Shown here: piece after piece, positions 35,149-44,136 of the stretch
How positions within the stretch are numbered: position 1 is the first letter of the stretch
Layout: each line of letters opens with the position of its first letter
From: Sphingomonas sp. Leaf20
GTDB taxonomy: Bacteria; Pseudomonadota; Alphaproteobacteria; Sphingomonadales; Sphingomonadaceae
Assembly (NCBI RefSeq): GCF_001421535.1
Contig: NZ_LMKN01000008.1
Coordinates: 522,208 to 586,207, forward strand
Length of the DNA: 64,000 nt
Direction: 5' to 3'
The notes under the pieces: model-generated
Database searches by the model: none
Seen by the model: the letters and a program-made list of their open reading frames with translations, nothing else
Told to the model about the DNA's origin: nothing
Position numbers and translations under genes: made by a program

Positions 35149-35210
35149 TTGACGCCCATCCCCCGTCACCGGTATCAGGCGCCTCCGGGGCGGTCCATCA
35201 CGGGCCGCCC
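35149..35210 (+). promoter_or_regulatory. Probable argD promoter with a 5' leader hairpin
   Basis: TTGACG (35149-35154), an 18-bp spacer and TATCAG (35173-35178) resemble a sigma-70 promoter. Directly after the expected start comes a 9-bp stem with 5-base loop (arms 35188-35196 and 35202-35210, one G-T pair), followed by a T-rich TTCTCGTTTC. It lies 26 bp before argD. It could be a leader terminator or an mRNA stabiliser. Confidence 0.45.
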
Positions 35211-35235
35211 TTCTCGTTTCGAAGAGGAAGCGCCT

Positions 35236-36426
35236 GTGACCATCACCCCGCTCATGCCCGTCTACCCGCGGTGTGGCGTGCGTCCGGTCCGAGGCGAGGG
35301 CGCGTACCTCTTCGGTGAGGACGGCCAGCAATATCTCGATTTCGCCAGCGGCATCGCGGTCAACGCGCTCGGCCACGCGCACCCGCATCTGACCAAGGCG
35401 ATCGCCGACCAGGCCGCCACGCTGATGCACGTGTCGAACCTGTACGGCAGCCCGCAGGGCGAACATCTCGCGCAGCGCCTCGTCGACAACACGTTTGCGG
35501 ACACCGTGTTCTTCACCAACTCGGGTGCGGAAGCGGTGGAGTGCGCGATCAAGACCGCGCGGCGCTATCATTTCGCCAACGGCAATCCCGAGCGGCACAC
35601 GCTGATCACGTTCGACACCGCGTTCCACGGCCGCACGCTGGGTGCGATCTCGGCGACCAACCAGGCCAAGATGCGCGACGGGTTCGAGCCGCTGCTGCCC
35701 GGATTCGCCTATGCCAAGTTCAACGATCTCGAAGGCGCGCTCGCGCTGATCGACGACCATACGGCAGGGTTCCTGGTCGAGCCGATCCAGGGCGAGGGCG
35801 GTATACGCCAGGCGAGCCCCGAATTCCTCCAGGGTCTGCGGAAAGCGTGCGACGAGCACGGCCTGCTGCTCGTCCTCGACGAGGTCCAGTGCGGCTATGG
35901 CCGGACCGGCAAGTTCTTCGCGCACGAGCTGTACGGCATCACCCCCGACATCATGTCGGTCGCCAAGGGCATCGGCGGCGGCTTCCCGCTCGGCGCGTGC
36001 CTCGCGACCGAGGAGGCGGCCAAGGGCATGGTCGCGGGCACGCACGGCTCGACCTATGGCGGCAACCCGCTCGCGATGGCGGCGGGCGAGGCGATCCTCG
36101 ACGTGATCCTCGAGGACGGGTTCCTCGATCATGTCGCCACGATGGGCGACCGGCTGCGGCAGGGGCTCGAGCAGATGATCCCCAATCACGATCACCTGTT
36201 CGACAGCGTCCGCGGCACCGGGCTGATGCTCGGGCTCAAGCTCAAGAGCGACAGCCGCGCGTTCGTCGCGTTTGCGCGCGATCATCACAATCTGCTGCTG
36301 GTGTCGGCGGGCGAGAACGTCATCCGCATCCTGCCGCCGCTGGTGATCGACGAGAACCACATCGCCGAGTGCATCGACAAGCTGTCGACCGCTGCGCGCG
36401 TTTATGTGCCCGCCGCCGACGATTGA
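35236..36426 (+). CDS. argD: Acetylornithine aminotransferase
   Basis: A 396-residue PLP-dependent class III aminotransferase of arginine synthesis (it may also act on succinyldiaminopimelate). Visible are [37 protein letters not shown], the [16 protein letters not shown]-contact Asp segment and the Schiff-base Lys in [17 protein letters not shown] 35236 has GAGGAA seven bases upstream. It precedes argF by 131 bp in the same direction. Confidence 0.94.
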   Translation: MTITPLMPVYPRCGVRPVRGEGAYLFGEDGQQYLDFASGIAVNALGHAHPHLTKAIADQAATLMHVSNLYGSPQGEHLAQRLVDNTFADTVFFTNSGAEAVECAIKTARRYHFANGNPERHTLITFDTAFHGRTLGAISATNQAKMRDGFEPLLPGFAYAKFNDLEGALALIDDHTAGFLVEPIQGEGGIRQASPEFLQGLRKACDEHGLLLVLDEVQCGYGRTGKFFAHELYGITPDIMSVAKGIGGGFPLGACLATEEAAKGMVAGTHGSTYGGNPLAMAAGEAILDVILEDGFLDHVATMGDRLRQGLEQMIPNHDHLFDSVRGTGLMLGLKLKSDSRAFVAFARDHHNLLLVSAGENVIRILPPLVIDENHIAECIDKLSTAARVYVPAADD

Positions 36427-36433
36427 CCATCTA

Positions 36434-36456
36434 CCCCTCCCCCAGCGGGGGAGGGG
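36434..36456. repeat. CCCCTCCCCC-AGC-GGGGGAGGGG palindrome
   Basis: Perfect 10-bp inverted repeat with a 3-base loop in the argD-argF gap, followed by a second complementary segment (CCAGCACAGCTGG). It belongs to the same C/G-run repeat style as 27194-27317 and 60594-60732. It would fold in the argD-argF transcript. Confidence 0.7.
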
Positions 36457-36557
36457 GCCAGCACAGCTGGTGGAGGGGTGTCGCCCCCAGTGATCGTGGA
36501 AACGCATCCACGCCTCGCTGCGCGAGCGGTCCCCCTTTCCTTGCAGGGGAAGACTTT

Positions 36558-37478
36558 ATGACCCGCCATTTCCTGAACCTCACCGACGCCGGCGCCGACG
36601 GTATCGCCGCGATGCTCGCCGACGCGCTCGATCGCAAGGCCGCGCGCGCGGGCTTCCCCAAGGGCCGCGCGGACGCCGATGCGCCGCTCGCCGGCCATAC
36701 GCTCGCGATGGTGTTCGAGAAGAATTCCACCCGCACGCGCTTCTCGTTCGACATGGCGATCCGCCAGCTCGGCGGCACCTCGATCGTGTCCGACGCGGGC
36801 TCGATGCAGCTTGGGCGCGGCGAATCGGTCGCCGACACCGCGCGCGTCCTGTCGGGCTATGTCGACGCGATCATGATCCGCACCGACGATCACGCCAAGA
36901 TCGAGGAGATGGCGCATTACGCCAGCGTCCCCGTCATCAACGGCCTGACCGACGCGTCGCATCCGTGCCAGATCATGGCTGACCTGCTGACGATCATCGA
37001 GTGCGGCAAGACGCTGCCCGGGCTCAAGGTCGCGTGGCTGGGCGATGGCAACAACGTGCTCGCCTCGATCGTCGAGGCGGCGGGGCTGATGCAGTTCGAC
37101 GTCGTCGCCGCCTGTCCGCAAGGCTATCAGCCGACCGACACGGACGTCGCGCTCGGCAAGGGCCGTGCGAAGGTCGTGGCGTCACCGCAAGAGGCGGTCG
37201 AGGGGGCGGACATCATCGTCACCGACACCTGGATCTCGATGGGACAGGCACATGCCGAGACCAAGCTGAAGGCGCTGACGCCGTATCAGGTCGACGCGGC
37301 GCTGATGGCGCGCGCCAAGCCCGACGCGAAGTTCCTCCACTGCCTCCCCGCGCATCGCGGCGAGGAGGTCACGCCCGAGGTGATCGACGGCCCGCAGTCG
37401 CTGATTTGGCAGGAGGCCGAAAACCGCCTCCACGCGCAGAAATCGGTGCTGCGCTGGTGCTTCGGGCAGATCGGCTAG
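36558..37478 (+). CDS. argF: Ornithine carbamoyltransferase
   Basis: A 306-residue enzyme that makes citrulline from ornithine and carbamoyl phosphate. The carbamoyl-phosphate loop [11 protein letters not shown], the [15 protein letters not shown] segment and the ornithine-side [11 protein letters not shown] with its Cys are all present. The length is normal. GCAGGGGAAG before ATG 36558 is the ribosome site. Arginine-pathway neighbour of argD. Confidence 0.96.
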   Translation: MTRHFLNLTDAGADGIAAMLADALDRKAARAGFPKGRADADAPLAGHTLAMVFEKNSTRTRFSFDMAIRQLGGTSIVSDAGSMQLGRGESVADTARVLSGYVDAIMIRTDDHAKIEEMAHYASVPVINGLTDASHPCQIMADLLTIIECGKTLPGLKVAWLGDGNNVLASIVEAAGLMQFDVVAACPQGYQPTDTDVALGKGRAKVVASPQEAVEGADIIVTDTWISMGQAHAETKLKALTPYQVDAALMARAKPDAKFLHCLPAHRGEEVTPEVIDGPQSLIWQEAENRLHAQKSVLRWCFGQIG

Positions 37479-37490
37479 TCTGGATCTGAT

Positions 37491-37576
37491 CCGTCATCCC
37501 AGCGAAAGCTGGGATCTCCCCGTTCGGGCCGCAGCGTCCGCCAATCGGGATACCCCAGCTTTCGCTGGGGCGACGG
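37491..37576. repeat. Inverted repeat, CCGTCATCCCAGCGAAAGCTGGG type
   Basis: Left arm 37491-37520 and right arm 37547-37576 are complementary with a few mismatches, around a 26-bp centre. The element lies just after argF and would act as a hairpin in its transcript. It shares the CGTCATCC start with the family at 45651, 49366, 56968 and 58275. Confidence 0.7.
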
Positions 37577-37632
37577 ACGGGGGCGAGACCGGGCGCCCGA
37601 TCGGTTGATCGAGCGCTTGCGCGCCCCCATTT

Positions 37633-37729
37633 CCGTCATTCCCGCGGAGGCGGGAATCCAGGAACTCCGAGCTCACGGTCAGCCCATGAGCGCTTGCCGC
37701 TCTGGATCCCCGCCTGCGCGGGGATGACG
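37633..37729. repeat. Inverted repeat, CCGTCATTCCCGCG type (copy 1)
   Basis: Left arm 37633-37661 pairs with right arm 37702-37729 around a 40-bp centre; each arm also contains its own small palindrome (CCCGCGGAGGCGGG, CCCCGCCTGCGCGGGG). A close relative is at 59587-59683. It lies between argF and hslO. Confidence 0.75.
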
Positions 37730-37755
37730 ACGGCGTGGGGAATGACGAAGGAATG

Positions 37756-38661
37756 ATGGTGAACGACCCCAACATGACCGATCTCGACCGCGCGCTGGCG
37801 TTCGCGATTCCCGCCCGCAGCGCCCGCGGCCGTGTCGTCCGCCTCGGCACCGCACTCGACGAGGTGCTCGCGGCGCACGCCTATCCGCCCGCGATCGAGA
37901 AGCTGCTCGCCGAGGCGCTGACGCTCGCCGCGCTGATCGGCTCGACGCTGAAGGATTCGAGCGGCCAGCTGACGATGCAGACGCGCACGGACAATGGCGT
38001 CGTCCAGCTGCTGGTCTGCGATTACCGCGGCGGCGAAGTCCGCGGGTACATCGAATATGACGCCGCCAAGCTCGCCGAAGTCCCCGCCGAGCCGAGCCTG
38101 TTCGCGCTGTTCGGCGCGGGCTATCTCGCGATCACGTTCGACATGGCGAGCAGCAACGAGCGCTATCAGGGTATTGTCCCGCTCGACGGCGACACGCTGT
38201 CGCAGGCGGCGCAGAGCTATTTCACGCAGTCCGAACAGATTCCGACGATGGTGCGCACCGGCATGGCCAAGGGGCCAGACGGTCGCTGCGTCGCGGGCGG
38301 TCTGTTCCTCCAGCACCTTCCCGAAGGCGAGGACGGGCGCGAGCGGCTGCATACCAAGCTCGACCATCCCGAATGGGAGCATGTCGCCACGCTCGGGGGC
38401 ACGATGGGCGCGGACGAACTCACCGACGCGGCGCTCCCGCTCGAGACGCTCGTGTGGCGGCTGTTCAACGAGGAGGAGGATGTCCGCATCCTCGCCGACA
38501 TCCCGATCATGCGCGGCTGTCGCTGCGACCCCGACTATATCAAGGGCGTGATCGCGAAGTTCCCGCTCGACGAGCGCCGGTCGATGGCGGACGAAACCGG
38601 CTTCATCCAGGTCGACTGTGCGTTCTGCGCGAAGAAATTTCCGGTCCCGGTTGATGCCTGA
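37756..38661 (+). CDS. hslO: Hsp33, redox-activated chaperone
   Basis: A 301-residue chaperone that is switched on by oxidation. The zinc centre is visible near the C-terminus as CxC (RGCRCDPDY) and CxxC (DCAFCAKKF), the four Cys that release zinc and form disulfides under stress. The N-terminal domain (GRVVRLGTALDEVLAAH, DYRGGEVRGYIEY) fits the family. The start is uncertain: AAGGA at 37748-37752 precedes ATG 37753, ATG 37756 and GTG 37759; I take 37756. Confidence 0.92.
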   Translation: MVNDPNMTDLDRALAFAIPARSARGRVVRLGTALDEVLAAHAYPPAIEKLLAEALTLAALIGSTLKDSSGQLTMQTRTDNGVVQLLVCDYRGGEVRGYIEYDAAKLAEVPAEPSLFALFGAGYLAITFDMASSNERYQGIVPLDGDTLSQAAQSYFTQSEQIPTMVRTGMAKGPDGRCVAGGLFLQHLPEGEDGRERLHTKLDHPEWEHVATLGGTMGADELTDAALPLETLVWRLFNEEEDVRILADIPIMRGCRCDPDYIKGVIAKFPLDERRSMADETGFIQVDCAFCAKKFPVPVDA

Positions 38662-38711
38662 AACGCGGCCTCGTTAACGCGGCCTTCACCTTGCGGCGGT
38701 ATCGGTCTCCT

Positions 38712-38797
38712 CGTGCTTTACAGGTTTCAGCACGTTTCTCCCTTGAGGCGCTGCAAGCGCCAACCTCAGGGCCGCCTTCGGGCGGCCCTTTCTTTTT
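38712..38797 (+). ncRNA. Candidate small RNA with three hairpins
   Basis: The 166-bp gap between hslO and queC holds hairpin 1 (arms CGTGCT 38712-38717 and AGCACG 38729-38734), a single-stranded TTTCTCCC, hairpin 2 (GGCGCT 38747-38752 and AGCGCC 38756-38761, with an alternative TGAGG/CCTCA pairing) and a textbook terminator (38769-38797). The layout, with an exposed CUCCC anti-Shine-Dalgarno-like stretch, recalls alphaproteobacterial suhB/ar14-type sRNAs, but I cannot confirm the family. It could instead be a long hslO 3' end. The 5' end is not determined. Confidence 0.5.
38769..38797 (+). terminator. Rho-independent terminator before queC
   Basis: GGGCCGCC-TTCG-GGCGGCCC (38769-38788) followed by TTTCTTTTT. 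This is the strongest intrinsic terminator in the window. Confidence 0.92.
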
Positions 38798-38827
38798 GCC
38801 GCGGTCTGGCCTAGCGCGTCGCGCATC

Positions 38828-39532
38828 ATGACATCTCCTGCTCCCCTAGCGGTCGCCCTCGTCTCGGGCGGCCTCGACTCGATGGTTTCCGCGGCGATGC
38901 TGCGCGACTCCGGGCGCCGCCTCCTCGCGCTGTCGTTCGATTACAATCAGCGCCACCGTATCGAGCTCGACGCCGCCCGCAACGTCGCCACCGCGCTCGG
39001 CGCCGAACGCCATATCGTCCTGCCGATGGACCTGTCGGCGTTTGGCGGCTCGGCTTTGACCGCCGATATCGCCGTGCCCAAGGACGGCCTCGGCACCGAG
39101 GACGGCGGCGGCATCCCCGTCACCTACGTGCCTGCGCGCAACACGATCTTCCTCAGCCTCGCGCTCGGCTGGGCCGAGGCGGCGGGCGCGCGCGACATCT
39201 ATATCGGCGTCAACGCGCTCGATTATTCGGGCTATCCCGATTGCCGCCCCGAATTCATCGCCGCGTTCGAGGGGCTCGCCGAACTCGCGACCAAGGCCGG
39301 AGTCGAGGGTGATCCGTTCCGCATCCAGGCGCCGCTCCAGCACATGACCAAGGCGGATATCGTCCGCGAGGGCACGCGGCTCGGGCTCGATCTCGGGCTC
39401 AGCTGGTCGTGCTACGATCCGACCCCCGACGGCAGGCATTGCGGCGAGTGCGACAGCTGTCGCCTGCGGTCGCGCGGTTTCGACGAGGCGGGGATCGCCG
39501 ATCCCACGCTCTATGCCGTGAAGCCCGTCTGA
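38828..39532 (+). CDS. queC: QueC, 7-cyano-7-deazaguanine (preQ0) synthase
   Basis: A 234-residue ATP-dependent enzyme converting 7-carboxy-7-deazaguanine to preQ0 in queuosine synthesis. It has the PP-loop [13 protein letters not shown] near the N-terminus, the [14 protein letters not shown] and [17 protein letters not shown] stretches, and a C-terminal zinc site with [16 protein letters not shown]. queE begins three bases after its stop, so the two consecutive steps are encoded as one unit. Confidence 0.96.
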   Translation: MTSPAPLAVALVSGGLDSMVSAAMLRDSGRRLLALSFDYNQRHRIELDAARNVATALGAERHIVLPMDLSAFGGSALTADIAVPKDGLGTEDGGGIPVTYVPARNTIFLSLALGWAEAAGARDIYIGVNALDYSGYPDCRPEFIAAFEGLAELATKAGVEGDPFRIQAPLQHMTKADIVREGTRLGLDLGLSWSCYDPTPDGRHCGECDSCRLRSRGFDEAGIADPTLYAVKPV

Positions 39533-39534
39533 CG

Positions 39535-40167
39535 ATGAGCTATGCGGTCAAGGAAATGTTCCTGACGCTGCAGGGCGAGGGCGTGAACGCCGGGCGTCGC
39601 GCGGTGTTCGTGCGCTTTGCCGGCTGCAACCTCTGGTCGGGGCGCGAGCAGGACCGCAGCACCGCAGTATGCCGCTTCTGCGACACCGATTTCGTCGGCA
39701 CCGACGGTCTGGGCGGCGGCAAGTTCGCCGATGCGCAGGCGCTTGCCGACGCGGTTTCGGGCTTCTGGGGCGCAGGCGAGCAGGACCGCTTCGTCGTGCT
39801 GACCGGGGGGGAGCCGATGCTCCAGATCGACGATGCGATCGTCGACGCGCTCCACGCCGCGGGCTTCAGGATCGCGATCGAGAGCAACGGGACGCTCCCG
39901 GTCCACCCCGGGATCGACTGGGTCTGCATCAGCCCGAAGGCGGGCAGCATCGTCGTCCAGCGCAGCGGCGACGAGTTGAAGCTGGTCTGGCCGCAGCCCG
40001 GCACCGACATCGCCGACGTGGAGCGCTGGGACTTCGCCAACCTGCTGCTCCAGCCGCTCGACGACCCGCAGGCGGATGCGAACCGCGACGCGTGCGTCGC
40101 GCTGGTGATGGAGCGCCCGCAATGGCGGCTGTCGCTCCAGACGCACAAGATGCTGGGTCTGCGCTAG
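39535..40167 (+). CDS. queE: QueE, 7-carboxy-7-deazaguanine synthase (radical SAM)
   Basis: A 210-residue radical-SAM enzyme forming 7-carboxy-7-deazaguanine from 6-carboxytetrahydropterin. The cluster Cys are spaced CX14CX2C (GCNLWSGREQ... VCRFCDTDF), the insertion variant known from a subset of QueE enzymes rather than the usual CX3CX2C. The N-terminal EMFLTLQGEGVNAGR, VLTGGEPMLQ and ESNGTLP are family hallmarks. It works upstream of QueC; queD and folE are not in the window. Confidence 0.94.
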   Translation: MSYAVKEMFLTLQGEGVNAGRRAVFVRFAGCNLWSGREQDRSTAVCRFCDTDFVGTDGLGGGKFADAQALADAVSGFWGAGEQDRFVVLTGGEPMLQIDDAIVDALHAAGFRIAIESNGTLPVHPGIDWVCISPKAGSIVVQRSGDELKLVWPQPGTDIADVERWDFANLLLQPLDDPQADANRDACVALVMERPQWRLSLQTHKMLGLR

Positions 40168-40214
40168 ACCGGCGCTCGCGCGTCGCGTCCTCCCGACGAA
40201 CGTCAGGACCCAGG

Positions 40215-40244
40215 AAAAACCCCCGGCCCATCGGGACCCGGGGG
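40215..40244 (-). terminator. Terminator of the exported-protein gene at 40253-40960
   Basis: On the minus strand: CCCCCGG stem arms (40220-40226 and 40238-40244) with an inner CCC/GGG pair, followed by TTTTT (40215-40219). It lies eight bases past the stop. Confidence 0.85.
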
Positions 40245-40252
40245 CGTCATGC

Positions 40253-40960
40253 TCAGCGGTTGGCGATGCCAACGCCCACGGCGGGCGGCCAGTCCTGTGC
40301 GCCGCACTTCTTGGCGACCCATTCGGCCTTCTTGTTCCAGCAGATCGCATCGAGCCGCGGCATCTTGACGCGGTCGCGCCCGATATAGCGCGGGAAGCGC
40401 TGCTCGCCCCACGGGATCAGGCTGTTGCGCAGCTCGCGCGTGCGCGCCAGCGTCAGGTCGCCGAACTGGCCGCGCGGCGTGAACAGCGCGTCACGGCCGA
40501 TCGACGCGGTGGTCTGGCAAAAGCCATATTGCGCCGCGACGGTCGCGAAGTTCGAATAGGTCCGCGTCCCGAACTGGTCGAGTGCGGCCTGTCCGGCCTT
40601 GACGCCCTTGGCCTTGTTGACGCGCAGGAAGTATTTGCTGATCGTGTCGAACGCGGTCTTGAGCTCGACGTCATGGTCGTCGAGGATCGCGTTATAGTTC
40701 GACACGGTCAGCAGCGTCGGCTCGAACTGGCATTGCAGCGCCGCGACGTTCAGCGCGGCGCGCATGTGCCAGACCATCGCCGCACGGCGTTCGGCGGGGG
40801 TCGCGTCGGGCATCGCCTGGCCGAGATCCGCCTCGTCGCCCGTGACGGCGGGTGCCGAAAAATCACGGGACTGCAGAAAAAACTGGGCGGAAGCGGGCTG
40901 TGCCAGCGCCATTCCCCCCGTCGCCGCGCAAAGCGCCAGCGCAGTACGCACCATCTTCAT
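40253..40960 (-). CDS. Exported protein, unknown function
   Basis: A 235-residue protein with a signal peptide (MKMVRTALALCAATGGMALAQPASAQ). The mature part is mostly helical, with a conserved-looking stretch LNVAALQCQFEPTLLTVSNYNAILDDH, four Cys in all that could form disulfides, and a C-terminal PRYIGRDRVKMPRLDAICWNKKAEW. I do not assign a family; similar proteins occur in other sphingomonads as far as I recall. GGAG six bases before ATG 40960 supports the start. Single gene with its own terminator. Confidence 0.78.
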   Translation of the reverse strand: MKMVRTALALCAATGGMALAQPASAQFFLQSRDFSAPAVTGDEADLGQAMPDATPAERRAAMVWHMRAALNVAALQCQFEPTLLTVSNYNAILDDHDVELKTAFDTISKYFLRVNKAKGVKAGQAALDQFGTRTYSNFATVAAQYGFCQTTASIGRDALFTPRGQFGDLTLARTRELRNSLIPWGEQRFPRYIGRDRVKMPRLDAICWNKKAEWVAKKCGAQDWPPAVGVGIANR

Positions 40961-41140
40961 TCCCAACTCCCCGGGCATTCGCTGCCAGCGATTCTAGAGC
41001 GTTTCGCGGCAACTCCCAACTGTTTTCGAGGGGTTGGAACCTTTGGACAGGCGCTTCGTGGCGGCTCTCGCGTCGCTTTTTCGTCGCAACCGAAACGAGC
41101 AGCGGTCACCGGTACCCGGCCCGATCGCCGGAATGACAAA

Positions 41141-41166
41141 GGGCCGCCCGGTTTCCCGGGCGGCCC
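41141..41166 (-). terminator. Terminator of the Met-rich lipoprotein gene
   Basis: Perfect 11-bp stem (arms 41141-41151 and 41156-41166) with a 4-base loop; on the minus strand it is followed by TTTGTCATT. It lies about 32 bp past the stop at 41198. Confidence 0.75.
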
Positions 41167-41197
41167 TCCGCATCACGTCAATTTCCGGAACCGGAAA

Positions 41198-41461
41198 TTA
41201 CATCATGTTGTTGGTCATCATGGTGTCGTTCGACATCATCGTGTCGTTCGCCATCATGGTGTCGTTGGCCATCATGCCGTCGTTCATCGCACCGTCAACG
41301 GCGGTCATGTTGTCGGTCATCGTGTCCATGCCCTCGGTGGCATTCATGTCGGTGACCATCGTGTTGTCGGTCGTCTCGGTCTTCGGACCGCATGCCGAAA
41401 CGGCGAGTGCTGCGCTGGCGATCAGCGAGCCGGTCAGAACCTTGGAGATGAGTGAACGCAT
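41198..41461 (-). CDS. Small lipoprotein with Met/Asn/Asp-Thr repeats
   Basis: An 87-residue lipoprotein (signal ending VSACG). The mature domain is very low in complexity: DNTMVTDMNATEGMD-like units, then the heptad-like ANDTMM repeated three to four times up to a Met-Asn-Asn-Met-Met end. The DNA is likewise a short tandem repeat (units of about 21 bp, CATCATGGTGTCGTT...). GGGAG six bases upstream supports ATG 41461. Met-rich sequences can bind copper(I), but nothing nearby supports that role here. Confidence 0.78.
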   Translation of the reverse strand: MRSLISKVLTGSLIASAALAVSACGPKTETTDNTMVTDMNATEGMDTMTDNMTAVDGAMNDGMMANDTMMANDTMMSNDTMMTNNMM

Positions 41462-41551
41462 TGGAAGCTCCCTAGATAGAGGATTTGGTAGCCCTGAAGG
41501 CCAGGTATATACCCAAATCGTGGTGGACATTAATCTGTTAAGGCCTGGCCC

Positions 41552-42307
41552 TCAAGCCTCGTTTTCTTGAGCCAAAGAAAGTGTTTCAAGGAACGTGCTG
41601 CGCGTCAACGCCAGGGCGGCATCAAAAGTTGCCATATCGCCGCGAATGCCGAGCGCTTTCAGGCTCGTCACGGGAAATTCGGCGAGTCCGCAGGGGACGA
41701 TTCCGCCGAAATGCGAGAGATCGGGGTCGATGTTGACGGCAAAGCCATGCAGCGTGACCCAGCGTTTGACGCGTACGCCGATCGCGCCGATCTTGGCTTC
41801 GCGGCCGCCAAGCGACGGGTCGCGCGTCCAGATTCCGACCCGACCCTCGACGGAGAACGCGTCCACGCCGAGTTCGCCGAGCGCCGCGATCACCCAGTCC
41901 TCGACCGCGTGGACGAACCGGCGGACGTCGCGCCCCCGCCGGCCGAGGTCGAGCACGAGATAGCCGATCCGCTGACCGGGGCCGTGATAGGTATATTTGC
42001 CGCCGCGCCCCGTATCGAACACCGGAAAGCGCGGATCGACCAGATCGACCGGATCGGCGCTGGTCCCCGCGGTGTAGACCGGGGGATGCTCGAGCAGCCA
42101 GATCAGCTCGCGTGCGTCCCCCGCGGTTACCGCGGCCGCGCGTGCCTCCATCTCCGCCAGCGACGCGGCGTAGGGGCTTAACCCCGCGCTCGTCCGCCAT
42201 TCGATATCGCCCGGCAGGGTCGGCGAACCGGGCGTGGCCGGGGGCTGGGCCGCATCGGGCGAGCCGGGGGCGGTGCCAGGGGTGGGAAATATCGTCACCA
42301 GGCCCAT
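41552..42307 (-). CDS. lipB: Octanoyl-[acyl-carrier protein] transferase
   Basis: Moves octanoate from ACP to lipoyl domains, the first step of lipoic-acid attachment. The motifs [29 protein letters not shown] with the conserved Lys, and IVPCGL with the catalytic Cys are all visible. The N-terminus is long for LipB: some 35 Pro/Ala-rich residues precede the usual DIEWRTS start. ATG 42307 is my choice but has no strong ribosome site; ATG 42373 would be longer still. The true start may lie further in. Confidence 0.9.
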   Translation of the reverse strand: MGLVTIFPTPGTAPGSPDAAQPPATPGSPTLPGDIEWRTSAGLSPYAASLAEMEARAAAVTAGDARELIWLLEHPPVYTAGTSADPVDLVDPRFPVFDTGRGGKYTYHGPGQRIGYLVLDLGRRGRDVRRFVHAVEDWVIAALGELGVDAFSVEGRVGIWTRDPSLGGREAKIGAIGVRVKRWVTLHGFAVNIDPDLSHFGGIVPCGLAEFPVTSLKALGIRGDMATFDAALALTRSTFLETLSLAQENEA

Positions 42308-42541
42308 CTGCGCATTCGAGGGGCGCGATGCAAGCGAGCCCGGTTTCCGGTGCAGCGCGTCCGCGATCGACACCGGTGGTCAAGGTCGGGAGGTTCGGCT
42401 AGTCCTCCGCGCTTATGGTCGATCGACCCGCGGCGACCGCGGACAGGTCGGCATGAGGATGGCCCGGGGCTTTTGCTCGGGGCTGGGGGCCGGGCCTTGG
42501 GGCTCGGGCCTTGGGTTCGGATCGTGCGGGGGATCAGGCAG

Positions 42542-43399
42542 ATGGCGACAGACGGAACGACGGGACGGCGGGTGACGATCGAGCGGGTCTGGGACCGGAC
42601 GACCGAGGTGCTCAGCGGGCGCAGCGGCGTGATCGCGTCGGTCGCGTTTCTGACACTGGTGCTGCCCCCGATCGTCAACGGCGCCCTGGTGCTGCTCGCG
42701 CCCCAGCCGCCCGCGGCGCAGCTGCTGACGTTCGTGGTCGGGATCGCGTCGGCGGTCCTCTCGATCTGGGGATCGCTCGCAATCCTGGCGCTGGCGACGC
42801 ACCCGTCGACGGATCGATCCTCCGCCTATCGGCAGGCGACCGCGCGGCTGCTGCCGACGATCGGCGTCTCGCTCGAAATCGGCATCATCGCGCTGCTGCT
42901 GATGGCGCCGATCGTCATCGCGCTCGCCGCGACCGGGTTCGACTTCGCCGCCGCATCGGACGCGGCGAACGCCAACACGCCGCAGTCGATGCCGTCGCTC
43001 GCGCCGGGCGTGGCGATCTTCATCGTCCTGTACGGGCTCGCGCTGGTCATTCTCGCCTTCTGGGCCAGTGCGCGGCTGATGCTCGTCACCGCGGTGGTGC
43101 TCAACGAGCGGCTCGGCCTTGGCGCGATCCGTCGCGCGATCGCGCTCAGCCGGGGGCTGACATGGCGGCTTGTCGGCGTCCTGCTGCTGTTCGCGATCGT
43201 GTTCGGCGTCGCGACCTTCGCCGCGCAGGCGGTCGTCGGGCTCGTGTTCCGGCTGATCCTTGGCGGCGAACAGGTCGCGACCGCGCTTTTCCTAGCGGGC
43301 ATTGCGGGCGCATTCGTCAGTGCAGCGTTGATGGCGCTCGCCTATGTCTTCACCGCCCAGCTGTATGTCGCCACACGAGAGAAGCCGACCGCCGAATGA
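42542..43399 (+). CDS. Polytopic membrane protein A of a coupled pair
   Basis: A 285-residue protein with about six membrane helices, including SVAFLTLVLPPIVNGALVLL and IAILALAT-type segments. The fold resembles the glycerophosphodiester phosphodiesterase membrane-domain (YciC-like) families, known for helical bundles with a conserved LGAIRRAIALSRG turn, which is present here. No catalytic residues stand out. ATG 42542 is chosen; upstream sequence back to 42391 is open but low in complexity. The stop overlaps the next start (ATGA). Confidence 0.75.
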   Translation: MATDGTTGRRVTIERVWDRTTEVLSGRSGVIASVAFLTLVLPPIVNGALVLLAPQPPAAQLLTFVVGIASAVLSIWGSLAILALATHPSTDRSSAYRQATARLLPTIGVSLEIGIIALLLMAPIVIALAATGFDFAAASDAANANTPQSMPSLAPGVAIFIVLYGLALVILAFWASARLMLVTAVVLNERLGLGAIRRAIALSRGLTWRLVGVLLLFAIVFGVATFAAQAVVGLVFRLILGGEQVATALFLAGIAGAFVSAALMALAYVFTAQLYVATREKPTAE

Positions 43400-44136
43400 A
43401 AATCGACTTTGCCGGGGTCCTGAAGGACGCCTGGACCCTGTTCAAGCGGGACCGCGATCTGCTGGTGCGGATCGTCGGACCGTTCCTGTTCCTGCCGGCC
43501 TTCGCGCTGGCGCTGGTGGTTCCCGACCCGCCCATGCCCGAAGCGGATGCGCGCGGCGACGAGACGCAGGCCTTGGCCTGGGCCGAGGCCGTCACCGACT
43601 GGGCCGGGACGAACGGCGGCTGGTATTGCCTGGCCTATGCGCTGAGCTTCTTCGGGATGGCGCTCGTCTACGCGCTGTATCTCGACCGCGACCGCGTCGA
43701 CGTGCTGACCGCGCTGAAGCGGTGCGGCGCGATCCTGCCGCGCTATCTGCTGGCGATGATCCTCGTCTCGCTGCCCGCGGGGGCGGGGCTGCTGCTCTAT
43801 GCGCTGCCCGGCCTGTATATTCTCGGGCGGACGATGCTGACCGGGCCCGTGCTGGTCAGCGAGGGGCCGATCGGCGCATTCGCCGCGATCCGTCGCAGCC
43901 TGTCGCTGACGCGTGGCGCCGGGCTGCAGCTCATGTCGCTCTCGGCGTTCAGCTATCTCAGTGGCTGGCTGCTCGGCGCGCCCTTCATGGCGCTCGACCG
44001 GGCAATGCGCGCCAGCGGGCAGGGTAATCCCATAGCGATCGCGCTGGTCGATGCAGGGGCGGCGGTCGCGGCGACCGCGTCGGGGATCGCGACCGCACTG
44101 ATCGCCGTCTCGGTCTATCGCCGGCTGTATCGTTAG
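43396..44136 (+). CDS. Polytopic membrane protein B of a coupled pair
   Basis: A 246-residue membrane protein starting with MKIDFAGVLKDAWTLFKRDRDLLVR, a helix that would lie at the membrane surface, followed by about five transmembrane segments. It contains a FAAIRRSLSLTRGAG turn like the AIRRAIALSRG turn of the preceding protein, so the two may be diverged copies or subunits of one complex. Function unknown. Its TAG stop interlocks with the TAA of the convergent acetyltransferase (44133-44136). Confidence 0.75.
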   Translation: MKIDFAGVLKDAWTLFKRDRDLLVRIVGPFLFLPAFALALVVPDPPMPEADARGDETQALAWAEAVTDWAGTNGGWYCLAYALSFFGMALVYALYLDRDRVDVLTALKRCGAILPRYLLAMILVSLPAGAGLLLYALPGLYILGRTMLTGPVLVSEGPIGAFAAIRRSLSLTRGAGLQLMSLSAFSYLSGWLLGAPFMALDRAMRASGQGNPIAIALVDAGAAVAATASGIATALIAVSVYRRLYR

